The notes under the pieces are model-generated. The model was given only the letters and a program-made list of their open reading frames with translations. It ran no database searches and was not told the DNA's origin. Shown one piece after another: positions 42,628-54,200 of a DNA stretch of 64,000 nucleotides. The DNA is from Micractinium sp. NFX-FRZ (lineage: Eukaryota; Chlorophyta; Trebouxiophyceae; Chlorellales; Chlorellaceae): positions 1 through 64,000 of the forward strand of contig JAPTJF010000216.1 of assembly GCA_029339195.1 (NCBI GenBank), in the 5' to 3' direction. A program made the translations under genes and the position numbers. Positions within the stretch are counted from its first letter, which is position 1. The number at the start of each line of letters is the position of its first letter.

Positions 42628-42949
42628 GGCTGTCGGTTCTGATCAAGATTGGATTCAATCGGAGCGCATGCAGTGTGCTGGGTGGTCCAAGAAGACGAGG
42701 CTGGGAATTATGACTGCCACGTCGGCCTGGGCGCAACCACAAGCAAGGGAAGTCCACTCTCAATCCGTTTCGTGCCGCCACACAACCTGCACTGGCCACT
42801 CCAACGGATGACAGAGTCCCAAGGAGCCTGGGGCCAACTGCCCGAGACTGGAGCGTCAGCTGGGCTGCCAACAACCTCCCTGGCGTCTCCTTAGCAACAT
42901 CGACCCACAGGAAACGATACTGAGCGGAGCCGGGTGTCGGAAGAGAGCC
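42628..42949. promoter_or_regulatory. Head-to-head promoter region AAMP / APP1-like
   Basis: The 322 bp between the start codons of divergent genes. It must contain both 5' UTRs and core promoters. No TATA box recognised. Confidence 0.4.
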
Positions 42950-45900
42950 ATGTACACCGTAGCCCTGCTGGTGGGCAGCTTCGTGCTGTGGATTGCCTCA
43001 GAAAAGACTCTGCTGCACTTCAGGTGAGCCGACAAGCGTGTGTGGATCTGCCGACCACCGGCCGCTGGGTGCCGTGAGCCCTGAGCGCCGCTGCCGCCGC
43101 CGCCACCCTCTCTCCCACTGCCTGCCCGCCTCCACCCGCCTCTCCCTCTTGCTCCCCTGTGTGCCCCGCAGCCGCACCGCACGCCGCCTGTTCTGGTACC
43201 TGCTGGCCTGCGCCATTGGCGTGGTGCTGGTGCGCTGGCTGCAGAGCATCGAGGGCGTGGGCATGATGTGGGTCTTCCTCTCTGCGGTGAGCTCCTCATC
43301 TTCACGCTGCCATCACTAGCGTGCTGGCGTCGTTTTGCAGGGCTGGCATGTGTCCTGCGGACAAGCACAGTTTGCAGGCTGGCGGCAGGAGTGCCTCATT
43401 TGGCTACGCTTGGTGTGCGGTGACCTCCTGCTTCTGTGCTGGCACGGCGTTTCCTCCACACGAGGCTGTGGAGCGCACAAGGGTGTGGGAGAGCACAAGG
43501 CTGTGGGAGCGCAGCTGCCTGTGGAGTCGGTACATGTATCCCCTGGCTCTGCTCCACCCACCCATCCATCCATCCATCCATCCATCCATTCATTAGTCAA
43601 GAGCTACTCGTCCCCATCCTGTGCCTCGTCTAATGCTGCAACAACTTCACCCATGCTGCCGCAGATCATGGCGGCCTCGATGATTGAGGATGAGGTGGTC
43701 AAGTCCAAGGCGCGTGTGCTGACTTGTGCTGCGCTACGCTGTGCCGTGCATTAGCAGGGCCTGTTGATTTGGTTGTTTGGGAGGCCTTCTTTCCCCTCTC
43801 CACATCATCCGACCATGCTCCTCCCTGCAGCCTCGTGCCAGTGCGGCATGTCCAACCCCGCTGTTTGCCAGGCCACCATGCAAAGCAGCGTGCAGAGCAG
43901 GCAGTGTGCAGGGCTCCCAGGCCATAGCGCTGCTGCCCCGCTGCCAGCGCCTGCTGGACTGCACTCTGAAACTCTAACCGGCTTGCACCTCCTGCCCCTC
44001 GATCCATCCTCCTCCAGGGCCTGACGACGCTCGAGGTTGAGGCGACGCGGCGCTTGCGCCTGCGCCTGCGCACCCCCGAGGCCCAGGGGAAGGTGCGGGG
44101 GAGGCTGGCGGGGCTGGGCAGCGGCGGCAGCAGTGGCCAGCCACGCCAGCAGCAGCAGCAACAGCAGTCGAGGCGCGGGTGGTGCAGTTGAAGTAACAAG
44201 GGCTGCACAGCTGAGATGGCTCTGTGGCTGCTGCCTGCATGCCTGCATGCCTGCCTGCCTGCCTGTCCCCCTCATCTGCCTCGGCCTCCTGTCCCCTCTT
44301 GTCTGCAGGCGGAGCGGTGGATGGGCGTCGCGGCCCCCACCTCTCAATGGCTGTCCTCTACATGCTGCACGGCTGTAAACACCGAGCCACTGCTGCCTGC
44401 CCGCCCCTCCCATTGCCTCCTGTGCAGGCTGAGCGGCTGATGGACATTGTGGGCACCATCTCTCAGGGGCGGGGCGCCACCATGGGGGCGCGCCAGCTGT
44501 GGGCGCGCATGTCGGGCACGATGCGCCGCCTGCGCCGCTCGCTGCACATCGTGCTGCAGCAGGTGGGTGCAGGCGGGGCCCAGTGCTTGAGGTGATGGCG
44601 TGCATGGAGGGAGGGTGGGGGCATGGACAGCCGCCTGGACAGCCGCCTGCTCTGTGGCCTGGGGCGGGCCTTGGCTCCTCCTCCTCTGCGCCTCCCCCTG
44701 CGCATGTCGCCTGCAGTGCTGTGTCCTGTCCAGCATTCTGGCCCAATCACATGCCGGCAGAGCTGACCAAGCGCGAGTGGCAGTTCATCAGCACACCCCA
44801 CCTACCGCTCCCTTCTGCCCCTCACCTGTGTTGTGTGCACACACACACCCTACCACCGCTCCCTTCTGCCCCCCATCTCCTGTGCAGGCCGAGCCAGACG
44901 AGCTCAACTACATCCTGTGCACGGTCAACGCTGCCGCCATGGTGGAGGTGTGCTCACGCTCAACCATGGACCTGCTGACGCGGGAGAGGCTGCCGGAGCT
45001 GGCCACCGAAACAAGGTGGGGGTGTTCAAATCCATGATTGTGTGGGGATGTGCTTTGCATGCTGTGGTTGCCAGTGCGCTGCGCTGGACGTTGGCTTGTT
45101 CGATTTTGGCGGGGCTGGCACAGTGATGTTGCTGTGCTGTGGCGTGTGGTGTGCTGCGCTGTGGTTGTTGGTGTGGTGTTGTATCCCCCCCGGTCAACAG
45201 TCAGCATCAGCGCAACCCGCCCTGCGCGCCTCCCAGGCCCCACATCAAACGCTGCCCCTGCGCTTCTTCCTCTCTTGCTCCCTCTGTCCCCAACACCTTG
45301 CCAGGTCTGTGCTGGTCGATGCCCTCCAGAAGATTGGCATGCGCTACCGCCCACAGCGCCAGCTGTGGGCCGCCGCCGTGCTGCTGAGCACGCGTGGGCT
45401 GGAGCTGACGCTGCTGAAGAACTATTTGGACGATGGAGGCGACTACCACACCTGCTACAAGCTGTGCTACCACGATTTACAGGTGGGCAGGCGCGGCTGC
45501 GTGCTGCAGGCACGGGAAGACGGTTGGACTGGTGTTGGTGAGGTGGTGGGGAGAAGAGGTGGGAAGGGAGGCTGATCAGCCGCTTAGCTGATGTGGTGAT
45601 GCACACTCCTATGCATCTGCCATCCCCGTCTCGTGCCTGTCTGTAGTGAAGCACGCGGCTGTGTTCTCACCCCCGGCTTGCAGGGCGCGGTTCAGCAGCA
45701 GGTGATGGAGCACCTGACGGCAGAGGGGGCGGCGGTGATGGCCGACTTCATGCGCCTGGCGCCGGGAGGGCCCCCCGGCGTGGTGCTCAAGCTGCTGTCT
45801 GATGTGGACGACACCATCTTCAGCTCGGGGGGTTCCTTCCCTGCCGGCTCAGACACACGCTACCCCAAGTGAGTGCGTGTGGGAAATCAACCCTGCTGGG

Positions 45901-48900
45901 CCTGTCCCTCTGAAAAGATCAATCAACTGAATGGTCGGTTCCCGTGCACGTACAGTGTTGAATTGAGTCGGTGCTTACTGGGCAGGAGCGGTCGGGGCGC
46001 CCGTGAGCGCTGTGCCACGCCAGGCTCCAGGCTCCAGGCTCCGCTGCCCGCGGTCAATGGCCCACCTGTTGTCGTCCCCCTTCCACTCTTCTCTCTTGGG
46101 GACCGCAGGAAGTGCTACTACCCGGGCGCCCTGTCCCTGTACATCGAGCTGGACCGCTGCTTCGCCAAGCGCCACTGCGCCGCCCTGCAGCGGCTGCGGG
46201 ACAGCGAGGGGCGGCAGCAGCGGGGGCTGCCGCCGCTGCCGCCGCTGCCGCCGGGCGCGCAGGCGCCGCCGGCGGCGCCCTCCACCACCGGCTATGCCAG
46301 CCCAGAGGGCGAGCTGGGAGGGGCAAGTCCCCGGGCAGCAGGGGCCAGCCCCCGGGCGGGGGAGTTTGGGGAGTTGCAGCAGCAGGGGCGCACGCTGAGC
46401 CAGCAGCAGCATGCGGGGGAGCTGCAGGGGGAGCTCATTTTTGTTCCTCCCAACCGGCAGCACAGCGGGGACAGCATCCCCGAGGGCAGCGGCGGCGGCG
46501 GCGGTGGAGGTGCAGCAGGCGGAAGCAGCGGGGGCGGCGGAGCAGCGGCGGGTGCACAGGCGCGTGCCTCGCAGCCCATCCCCGTGCCTCGGGAGCAGCC
46601 GGTGCTGATGCGCCACTCGGCCAGCGGCCCCGCCAGCCTGGGCGGCCGCCCGCCGCGGTCGCCGCGCCCGGGGCCGCGGCGCCAGCTGCAGCCGCCGGCC
46701 TCGCCGGGCGGCTTCCCCTACCTGCCAGCTGGCGACAGCCTGACGCCCTCGGGCGTCTCCCCTTCCAGCAGCGGCGTGCTGGCAGGGCCTGACGACGCCA
46801 GCAGCCTGGCAGGCAGCACCTGGGGCGCCAGCAGCGTGGCCACCCGCACCGCCAACGGCAGCAATGCTGACCTGGCAGACACTCTGACCTCGCGGCTGCG
46901 CCCGCTGGTGGTCCCGCCCGGCGGCGGCGCCGCCTCCCTGCCCCTTTCGCGCGCCGCCCTGGCGCAGCGCAGCGGCGGCGCCGGCGGGCTGGGGCTGGCG
47001 CTGGGGGCGGGCGGCGGCGAGGGGCAGCCTCAGCCTCACCAGGAGGGCAGCAACCTGGTGTTCCTGTCGGCCAGGCCAGAGTCGTACAAGGCGAGTGGGC
47101 GGGCGGGTGGGTGACTTCTTTGTGTGTTTGTGCGGATGTGCGGGTTAATGGGCTTGACGCATACCAGGAACGTGGCTGGCTGGTGGGCGGGGTTTTGGAG
47201 GGCGTTCTTGACCACCTGTCCCCCCCCCCCCCCTGCGCACACAAGTGGTCATGCTGTGCTGTGCTGTGTTGGTACCGCAGGGCATGACTGAGAGCGAGGC
47301 GTACCGCAAGTACTTCCAGCCCTTTGTGGTGCGGGGCGACCTGTACACCAGCCCCACCATGCTGCTGGGGGCCATGACCTCGGGTGGGTGGTTGAGTGGG
47401 TGGCTGGGTAGCTGGGTGGGTGGGCAGGTGGGTGGGTTGTCCAACAATTGGTTGCAAGGCCGTGTGGACAACTGGCAGTTGGAGGGTGGCTGAGTGGGTG
47501 TATCGTTTGGTGTCCTACACTTGGTTGTGTGGGCAGGTGGGCAGCTGGCAGTAGTGTGGGTGGGCCGACAGTTTCAGTTGACAGCTGGGTGGGTGGATTT
47601 GCCCAATAAGGAGGGTGAGCAGATTGTTGGGTGGAGTAGCTGGCTCGTTCAGGCACAAGAGTGCATCAGAAACGCGCAGGGCAGTTGCAGCAGGCAGCAG
47701 AGGCAGCCTGCAAACCATTCCGCCCCTGCTGCCGGGCCGGCCTCTTTGCTGGCCCACCTCGTGCTTTGAACCGACCTCCCATGCGTGTGCTCGCCGCTTG
47801 CCCTGCAGGCCCCAAGGCGCTGCTGCAGTGGCTGGGCGTGGTGACCTGGTTCCCCGCCCTGGCGCCCCCGGAGGACCCAAAGACGGCGGTGGCAGGTGGG
47901 TGGGCGGGCGGGAGAGTGGTGTGAGGAGCAGCATGGGACAGCACAGCGCCCCCAGGACGGCACAGCACAGCACAGCACAGCACAGCACGGAGCAGCACAG
48001 CGTAGCATGGCACAGGGCTGCGCAGCTGGTGTGTGCTGTTGTGCATGCAAACCTCAGGCTCATGCCAGCGCGGCATGGCGCGTTGCAGCAGGCATGCAAG
48101 CCCCCTGCTCCCAGCTTGCTCACTTGCCGCCCGTCACCCTGCCCGCTCTGCCCACCTGCCCGCCCCGCCCGCAGCCCTGTACCAGCAGCTGGCGGCCAAG
48201 AAGCTGAGCAGGTTCCGGGAGTATGCGGCCATCTACCCAGAGGCATGCTTTGCGCTCATCGGGGACAGCGGGCAGGTGGGCGGCAGCACTGGCTGATTTG
48301 AGGCAGCGGTTGGAGTGGCATTTCCAGAGTGCGCTGTGGGGGAGGGCAGGGATGCGGCCATCTACATAAGAGGCATGTGCTTATGGGCGACGGCGGCCGG
48401 GTGTATGCTTGTGTCTGGGCGGTGGGTTGAGGGGATTTGGGGAGCTACACTGCCAGTGGCGCTCCTCCTCCAGCCCGCACCATCAAGATGATGGCCCCTT
48501 CCACCCAGCGATGTGAACACAGTCACTGTCACTCGCTTCAACATTATCGGGGGGACAAGTGTGCCTGTGTCCCCCAGAACACTGTGCACGACTCATGCCG
48601 TGGACCTGTCACAGACCCCATGCGTTGCCTCCGCCTGTAATGTGGGCTGCAGGGCGACGTGCTGTGCGCCGAGATTCTGTGGAGCTCGATGCGCCAGAAC
48701 CTGCCGCCTGGGGCGCGCAGCCGCCTGCTGGGCTGCTACATGCACAAGGTGGGTTGGGGGGACCTGGAAGGGGGATGGGCGAAGGAGAATGAATGCAGGG
48801 GCGTAGGAGGGCAGACATACTCGAAACCACCTGCTGTGCTGTGCTTCGCTGTGCTGGACTAAGCTATGTTGTCGTGTTGCGCTGTGCTTGCTGCGCTGTG

Positions 48901-50209
48901 GTTGTGCTGCAGCGGTGTCATGCAACTTGCTCCAAAGCTGTGGAGCGGCAGCACATCTACTCAACAAAGGCACCCTTGCAATCTTGCACTCTTCTGCCTC
49001 CTGTTGCATGCAGGTGGTGTCCACCTCCCTCACCTACTCGATGCTGCGGACCAGCAAGTCGAACAAGGCGGGGTGGCAGGCGGACTGGCAGACACGCGGC
49101 ATCCACTTTGCCAAGAGCCACGTAGGCATGGCACTGCAGGTGTGGAGCGGAGAGGGAGGGAGGAGGAAAGGGATTGAAAGGGGGCGAGGGAGGGGCAGCT
49201 GGTGCAGCAGTACAAGGGCGGGAAGGCTGGGTTTGGGGGAGGGAGGGCGGAAGGGACGCCTTTACCAAGACCTTTGTGGAGGTGACGGTGCAGGGAGGAG
49301 GGGGAAGGGAGAATAGTAGGCATGGCCAGGGGAGCAGGCACACTACCGGTGTTAGAAAGTGGGGAGGGAGTGGGGGGAGGTGGGCAGGCATGGGCAGGAC
49401 CCTCAACATGCGGAGGTTGTGTGGGCTGATGTGGGTTCCCGCCGTCCGCCCTCGCCCATTCTGCACCAGAGTGGCAGGCGCCCTCTCTGCCTGCTCCCAG
49501 GGACCTCACCTATCCACTCCCCCTGCCTTCTCCATTGTTTCCCTCCCCCTTTCTCCCCCCTGCACAGGCCTACCACGACCAGCTGCTGGACCTGGACTCC
49601 CTGCACCGCATCTGCATCGCAGCGGCCGCCGACTTCCGCCGCGTGTGGGCGCGCTACGGCGGGCGCCACGCCGGGCGCAACCTGGGCAAGGGGCTCAAGC
49701 ACCTGAACACCGGTCAGTGGGGGATGCAGCAGGTTGAGTGACAAGCACCCAGAAGTTGGGGGTGGGTTGGGCTTGTTTCAAAGAATAGGGTGGAAGGTGC
49801 CTGGGAGTTGTGCGGGCACGGCCTAGGAAGGCACGCAGGCACTTGAACAGCAGGTTGCAGGATCGGGTGCACGTCTGCTGGCCTCAAGTGTGGGCTTGTG
49901 GTTGGGCTGGGGCAGGGCGCAGGGTAATTTCCCAAAGCATACTTGCGCCGCCGATCATCCGCGTTGCAGCTTACTAGGCCCCGACCGCCCCTCGCCCTGC
50001 CCTTCCCCCCTGCCTGCCCCCACCTGCCCCACGCAGACCTGCGCGCCGCCAACTACGTGCTGCCCCCCCGCCTGCAAGTGCCGCCGCTGGCCATCCCGGG
50101 GCTGAGCGAGGGCGAGCTGCTGCGCGGCTCCCGCCTGCCCCCGCCCTCGCCCGCCCGCTCCGAGGCGCTGAGCGACTGCTCCGCCTTTGGACCCTCGCTC
50201 ATGCACTGA
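42950..50209 (+). CDS. APP1-like (DUF2183) phosphatidate phosphatase with membrane N-terminus
   Basis: Sixteen exons: 42950..43023, 43172..43286, 43665..43709, 44018..44092, 44428..44562, 44888..45015, 45305..45482, 45684..45868, 46109..47090, 47281..47383, 47809..47895, 48175..48275, 48653..48748, 49014..49139, 49568..49712, 50037..50209; 2748 nt, 915 aa, all in phase. Two TM helices (MYTVALLVGSFVLWIA; FWYLLACAIGVVLVRWL) suggest an ER or envelope anchor. The HAD-type APP1 catalytic domain has LKLLSDVDDTIFSSGG (DxDxT), YYPGALSLYIELD, NLVFLSARPESYKG, YFQPFVVRGDLYTSP and CFALIGDSGQGDVLCAEIL. App1 family members dephosphorylate phosphatidate to diacylglycerol. A ~290 aa Gly/Ser/Pro-rich insertion, all in exon 9, splits the catalytic domain between motifs I and II. 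Introns 3 and 9 need GC donors (AAG|GCGCGT, AAG|GCGAGT). Confidence 0.87.
43560..43592. repeat. (CATC)n microsatellite in APP1-like intron 2
   Basis: About eight tandem CATC units between exons 2 and 3. Confidence 0.95.
44309..44348 (+). repeat. Intronic copy of APP1-like exon 5 acceptor edge
   Basis: CTGCAG|GCGGAGCGGTGGATGG... through CACCTCTCA mirrors the true exon 5 start at 44428 (GTGCAG|GCTGAGCGGCTGATGG... ATCTCTCA), including an acceptor. Read in frame it begins AERWMGV against AERLMDI. Confidence 0.8.
47937..48001. repeat. CACAG-type repeat in APP1-like intron 11
   Basis: Runs of GCACAGCACAGCACAG with interruptions; same family of tracts as 20066, 36825 and 58672. Confidence 0.85.
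48351..48403 (+). repeat. Intronic copy of APP1-like exon 12 3' half
   Basis: GATGCGGCCATCTACATAAG, then AGGCATG...GGGCGACGGCGGCCGGGT, parallels 48224-48277. The latter encodes YAAIYPEACFALIGDSGQ with its donor. The copy is frameshifted and has lost the clean GTGGGC donor. Confidence 0.75.
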
Positions 50210-51285
50210 GGCACGCTGCTGTAGTGAGGCGGTGGCCGCCTGTGTGGCTAGCGCCTCTGCACCCCTGTCTGCGCCAAGGGCCCCGCCAAAGACCCTTGGT
50301 CGTCGCTCGTTGGTGCGCTGGCCTCGCTGCACTCATCTCATGCACAGTGGCTGGGTGCACCCAGCCACTGGGCTGCTCGCCCGCCCGCCCCGTCAGCAGG
50401 CCCCAGCAAGGGCTCTGTTCCGTGCTTGCTCCTCCTTTGACCCATGCCACTTCCACTGCCAAGCTGACACCTGGCCCAGCCCTTCTCATCCCCGCCCTCG
50501 GCACTGCACCACGCTTCCCCACCCCCCGTTTTTCCAGCGCAATTTTGACTCACTGTGCCCTTTTGTGTGCTACCCCCTGCCCTCTCATCCACCCAACTGC
50601 CCCGCCCCCGGCTGCTGCCAGCCCGAGCGAGCGACCCTGCTGACACCCCACACTCTCAGCTCCCTTCCTCGCATCCTCCCCAACCTCTCCTGCTTGTTCG
50701 CTTCCCCTCCTTTTGGCGTGCCCCTGCCCGCCCCCAGGACGCGGCTGCTTCATTTCATCCCAGCCCTGCTTAACCCCCGGCCTGTGCTTGCTTACCTATT
50801 CGATTCGAGCCACACCGCTTCGCCCCTCCCAAAAGCGGCCCCTTCTGCACGGCTTGTTTAGCATCCACTATGCGCTCCTGTACTGCCCCTTGCATGTAAT
50901 CCAACCTCTGAGCGGGCAGCGCTGCGCCGCATGGCGGCGCAGCCCACAGGGCCATGTGGGCCGCACACGGGCATGTGGGCCACATGTGTGCGGTCTGCCA
51001 CCTGCTCTCCCAGGCTTGCGGGCGATCTCGCTTGTTTCGGCCTCGATGGCGCATTGATCAAACAGCTTGCAGGCGGGCACCGGTTGGCCAAATGCATGGC
51101 CTGGAGGAGCCCCCCCAGGCCACTACCACCTGAAGGTCAAAACGGGTGGAAAGGTCGGTGCCTGTGACCCGCATTCCGGCTGTTCACGTGCCCATCGTTC
51201 CCTAGTGGTACATATCAAGCATCTGAGAGCTCAGACGCCTGTGCTTGTGGTCGCAGCCGATGCAACACCTGTGAACTGTGGCTCA
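50210..51285. other. APP1-like 3' UTR and PPR-gene promoter
   Basis: Pyrimidine-rich, C/T-heavy 3' UTR with TGTAA at 50895-50899. No gene seen. From about 50930 there is a short array of GGCCACATGTGTG-type palindromic strings. The PPR reading frame stays open upstream to 51067. Confidence 0.5.
50895..50899 (+). terminator. TGTAA polyadenylation signal of APP1-like gene
   Basis: About 690 nt after the stop at 50209, same strand. Confidence 0.45.
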
Positions 51286-54200
51286 ATGGCGTCTTCCAGC
51301 CTCCTGCAGGCATTGACAATAACCCTGCAAAGCGGATATGTGAGCAGCAATAGTAGGAGGGCCGCCAGCGGCGCTTGCAGCGCGCTGCGGCAGTCGGCCC
51401 TCGGCCAGACCCTCGTTCACCAGGCAGCGCGGCAGGGGCTGGCCCAGCGGCGGCAGGCGGCCTCCCTAGTGGTTGAGGCGGGACAGGCCGGCGAGGCACC
51501 GGCGGGCGGTGGTGCGGCTATGAACTTTGGCAGCGGCGGCGGCGGCGGCACTCCGTGGCAGGCGGTGGTGGCGGCGTTAGATAAGCGGCAGCCAGAGGCA
51601 GCCTGGCGGGAGTTCATGCAGGTATTGGAGCAGGGCGTTCTGCCGCCAGTGGCCGTGTGCGACCGCCTGATCAGTGGTGAGCAAGGAGGGGTGTGGATGT
51701 GGAGGGGTGGGGTGGCGGCGTTTGCCGGGGTGCCTTTCGGCGCTGCTTGCAAGGGGGGCACCCAGCACCAGGCAATGCTTTGCAGCTGCTGCTAGGGCAA
51801 TTCGGCAGTGTTCTGCTTACCTTCAAGCCCCCCACTCTGGCCCTCCTGCTGCAGCGCTGTGCGGGAAACACCGGTTCCGCGACGCCTGGCGCGCCTACGC
51901 GGCAGTGCAGCCAGCCGGGTACTGCCTGCAGTACAACACGTACCAGGCGCTCATCTCCCAGGCTCTCAAGGCACGCATGCTGGGCACAGTGTGTGGGGAT
52001 GGAGGGCAGGCAGGGCTGCTGGCGGGGAGGGCAGGCAGGGGCAGCGCTCATTAGGGCACACCGTGGGGGCTGATGCCGCTGCGCCACGCCTGCGCTGCCC
52101 TGCGCCGCTGCTGCTGCAAGCACCCCACCCATCTGCTTCCCACCATAGCCGGCCAACCGTCTGTGACGCCCACTTTCTCACCCCCCATTCCTCTGGCCCA
52201 CGTTACCTGCCTACCTGCAGGCCGGCAGCATTGAGTCGGCTCTTGAGGCGTTCCGGGACCTGCAGTCCCTGGGACTCACAGCCAACGTGGTCACCTACTG
52301 CGGCCTCATCTCGGCGCTGGGCCGCGAGCGCCGGCGCGGGCTGCGCTACGCCGCCACGGCCGCAGAGCTGTGGGGAGAGCTGGTGGCCAGCGGGGCGCAG
52401 CTGGATGCGGCGGCCTACCGCGCGGGTGCGCCGGGGCGGGAGGAGTGCCGTCTTGCCTGTTTGCAGCATGAGCTGGGGTGTGCAGTGCAGGGTGTGGCTG
52501 GGGGAGGGGGGGTTGTCAGTGTGCAGCGCTGGGGGCATAGTTGGGCCTCAGATGGTGCTTCAACAGGCCTGGCCGGCAGTGGCTGGTGCTGACGCAGCAT
52601 GTCACAAGCCCCTGCCGACTGCTTGAACTCTTGCTCCGCCCTACCCTTCCTTGGGTGCTCAATTTCCTAGGTAGTGTTCAATGCGTCACCTCTTCCCTGC
52701 CCGCTTGCCTTCTGGCCCGACCCACAGGCATCAAAGCCTGCGTGGACATGGGGAAGCTGAAAGAGGCGGACCGCGTGCTGCAGCGCATGTCAGCGGCCGG
52801 CGCCCAGCCCGACGCGCGGGCGTACAACGCGCTGCTCGCCGGCCATGCGCGCGCCGCTGCCACGGCAGGCCCAGCAGGCATGTCGCGCCTCATGCATCGC
52901 ATGGTGGCTGCCGGGGTGGCCCCGAGCGCCGTCACTTTCAACACCCTGGTAGACGGCTATGTGCGGGCGCGGGACCTGGAGGCGGCAAAGGGCGTGCTGG
53001 CCAAGGCCGCGGCTGCTGAGGTGGCGCTGGATGCCTGGAGCTTTTCCACGCTGATCAAGGGATACGTGCAGGTGCGGGGAGCCGGTGTTCTGTGGCGAAG
53101 GAGGAGGTGGCGGGAGGTGGGGGAGGGCACGTCAGGGCGGGGTTGCGAACCTGCCTGCCATTGGACTTTGCTGCTTGTTGCCCCCTGCGCCCCGTGCCGC
53201 CCTTGCTGCGTGCCCCCACTCACACGCTGCTGCCTTCCCGCCCGCCTTCTTCTCCCACAGGCCGGCAAGCTGGCCGCCGCCGAGACGGTGTTGGGTGACA
53301 TGGCGGCTGCAGGGGTGCGCCCCAACTGCGTCACGTACTCCACCCTCATTGACGGCCATGTGCGGGCGGGTGACATGGCGGCAGCTCAGCGCGTGCTCGA
53401 CGCCATGCTGGCAGCCGGGGAGGCACCCAACGCCATCACCTACAACTCCCTGCTGCGCGGCTACGCCTCGGCCGCGGCGGCAGCAGTGGGCGTCAGCAGC
53501 GCAAGCCGTCGCGAGGGCGGGGCAGCTGCTGCGGCTGCTGCGGCAGCGGCGGCAGCTGCGGCAGAGGCGGCAGCGGAGCAGGCCAGCACCGGCGCCTCTG
53601 CCAGCAGGGCAGCCGGGGGCGCGGCAACCACCACGGTAGCGCCTGCAGCGGCGCCGGCGCGGCCCTCTGCGCTGTCAGCTGCGCTGCAGCTTCTGCAGGA
53701 CATGCAGGCGCAGGGGGTAAGCCCCACCGCCGACACGTTCAACACCCTCATGGCGGCGGCGGTGAAGGCGGAGGAGCCGGCGCTGGCGGTGGAGATGCAC
53801 CAGCGGCTGCGCCGGGCGGGGCTGCGCCCCGACGCGCTCACCTACACCACCCTCATCAAGGTGTGTGGGGCGGGGGGGCCTGGGGTGGGTGGGATTGGGT
53901 GTGGTGAGGGCAGGACCAGGCAGGGCAGGGAAGGGAAGGGTGAGGTTCATGTGCAGCAGAGGTAGGGTCCGACAACCAGGCTAGGCTGGTGCTGTGCCCA
54001 GCTGCTGTCGCGCACCTCCGCCAGCCAGGCAGCCGCAGCCAGGCAGCCAGACGCAGTTGCAGCAGGGTTCATGGGGAGGGTCCAACTCTCACGCCCTCAT
54101 GCCGTCACCTGACCCTCACATCAACCCCTCTGCACCCCTTTGCCCCCCTCGTCTACCTACCGCAGGCATACGGCCGGCTGGGGCGTGTGGCCGAGGCGGC

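Noticed and set aside
43560..43592. Telomere-like repeat
   Set aside because: (CATC)n is a plain microsatellite, not the plant-type TTTAGGG telomere unit.
45975..47039. 354-codon minus-strand open frame
   Set aside because: Antisense of the low-complexity APP1-like exon 9; composition-driven, no recognisable motifs.
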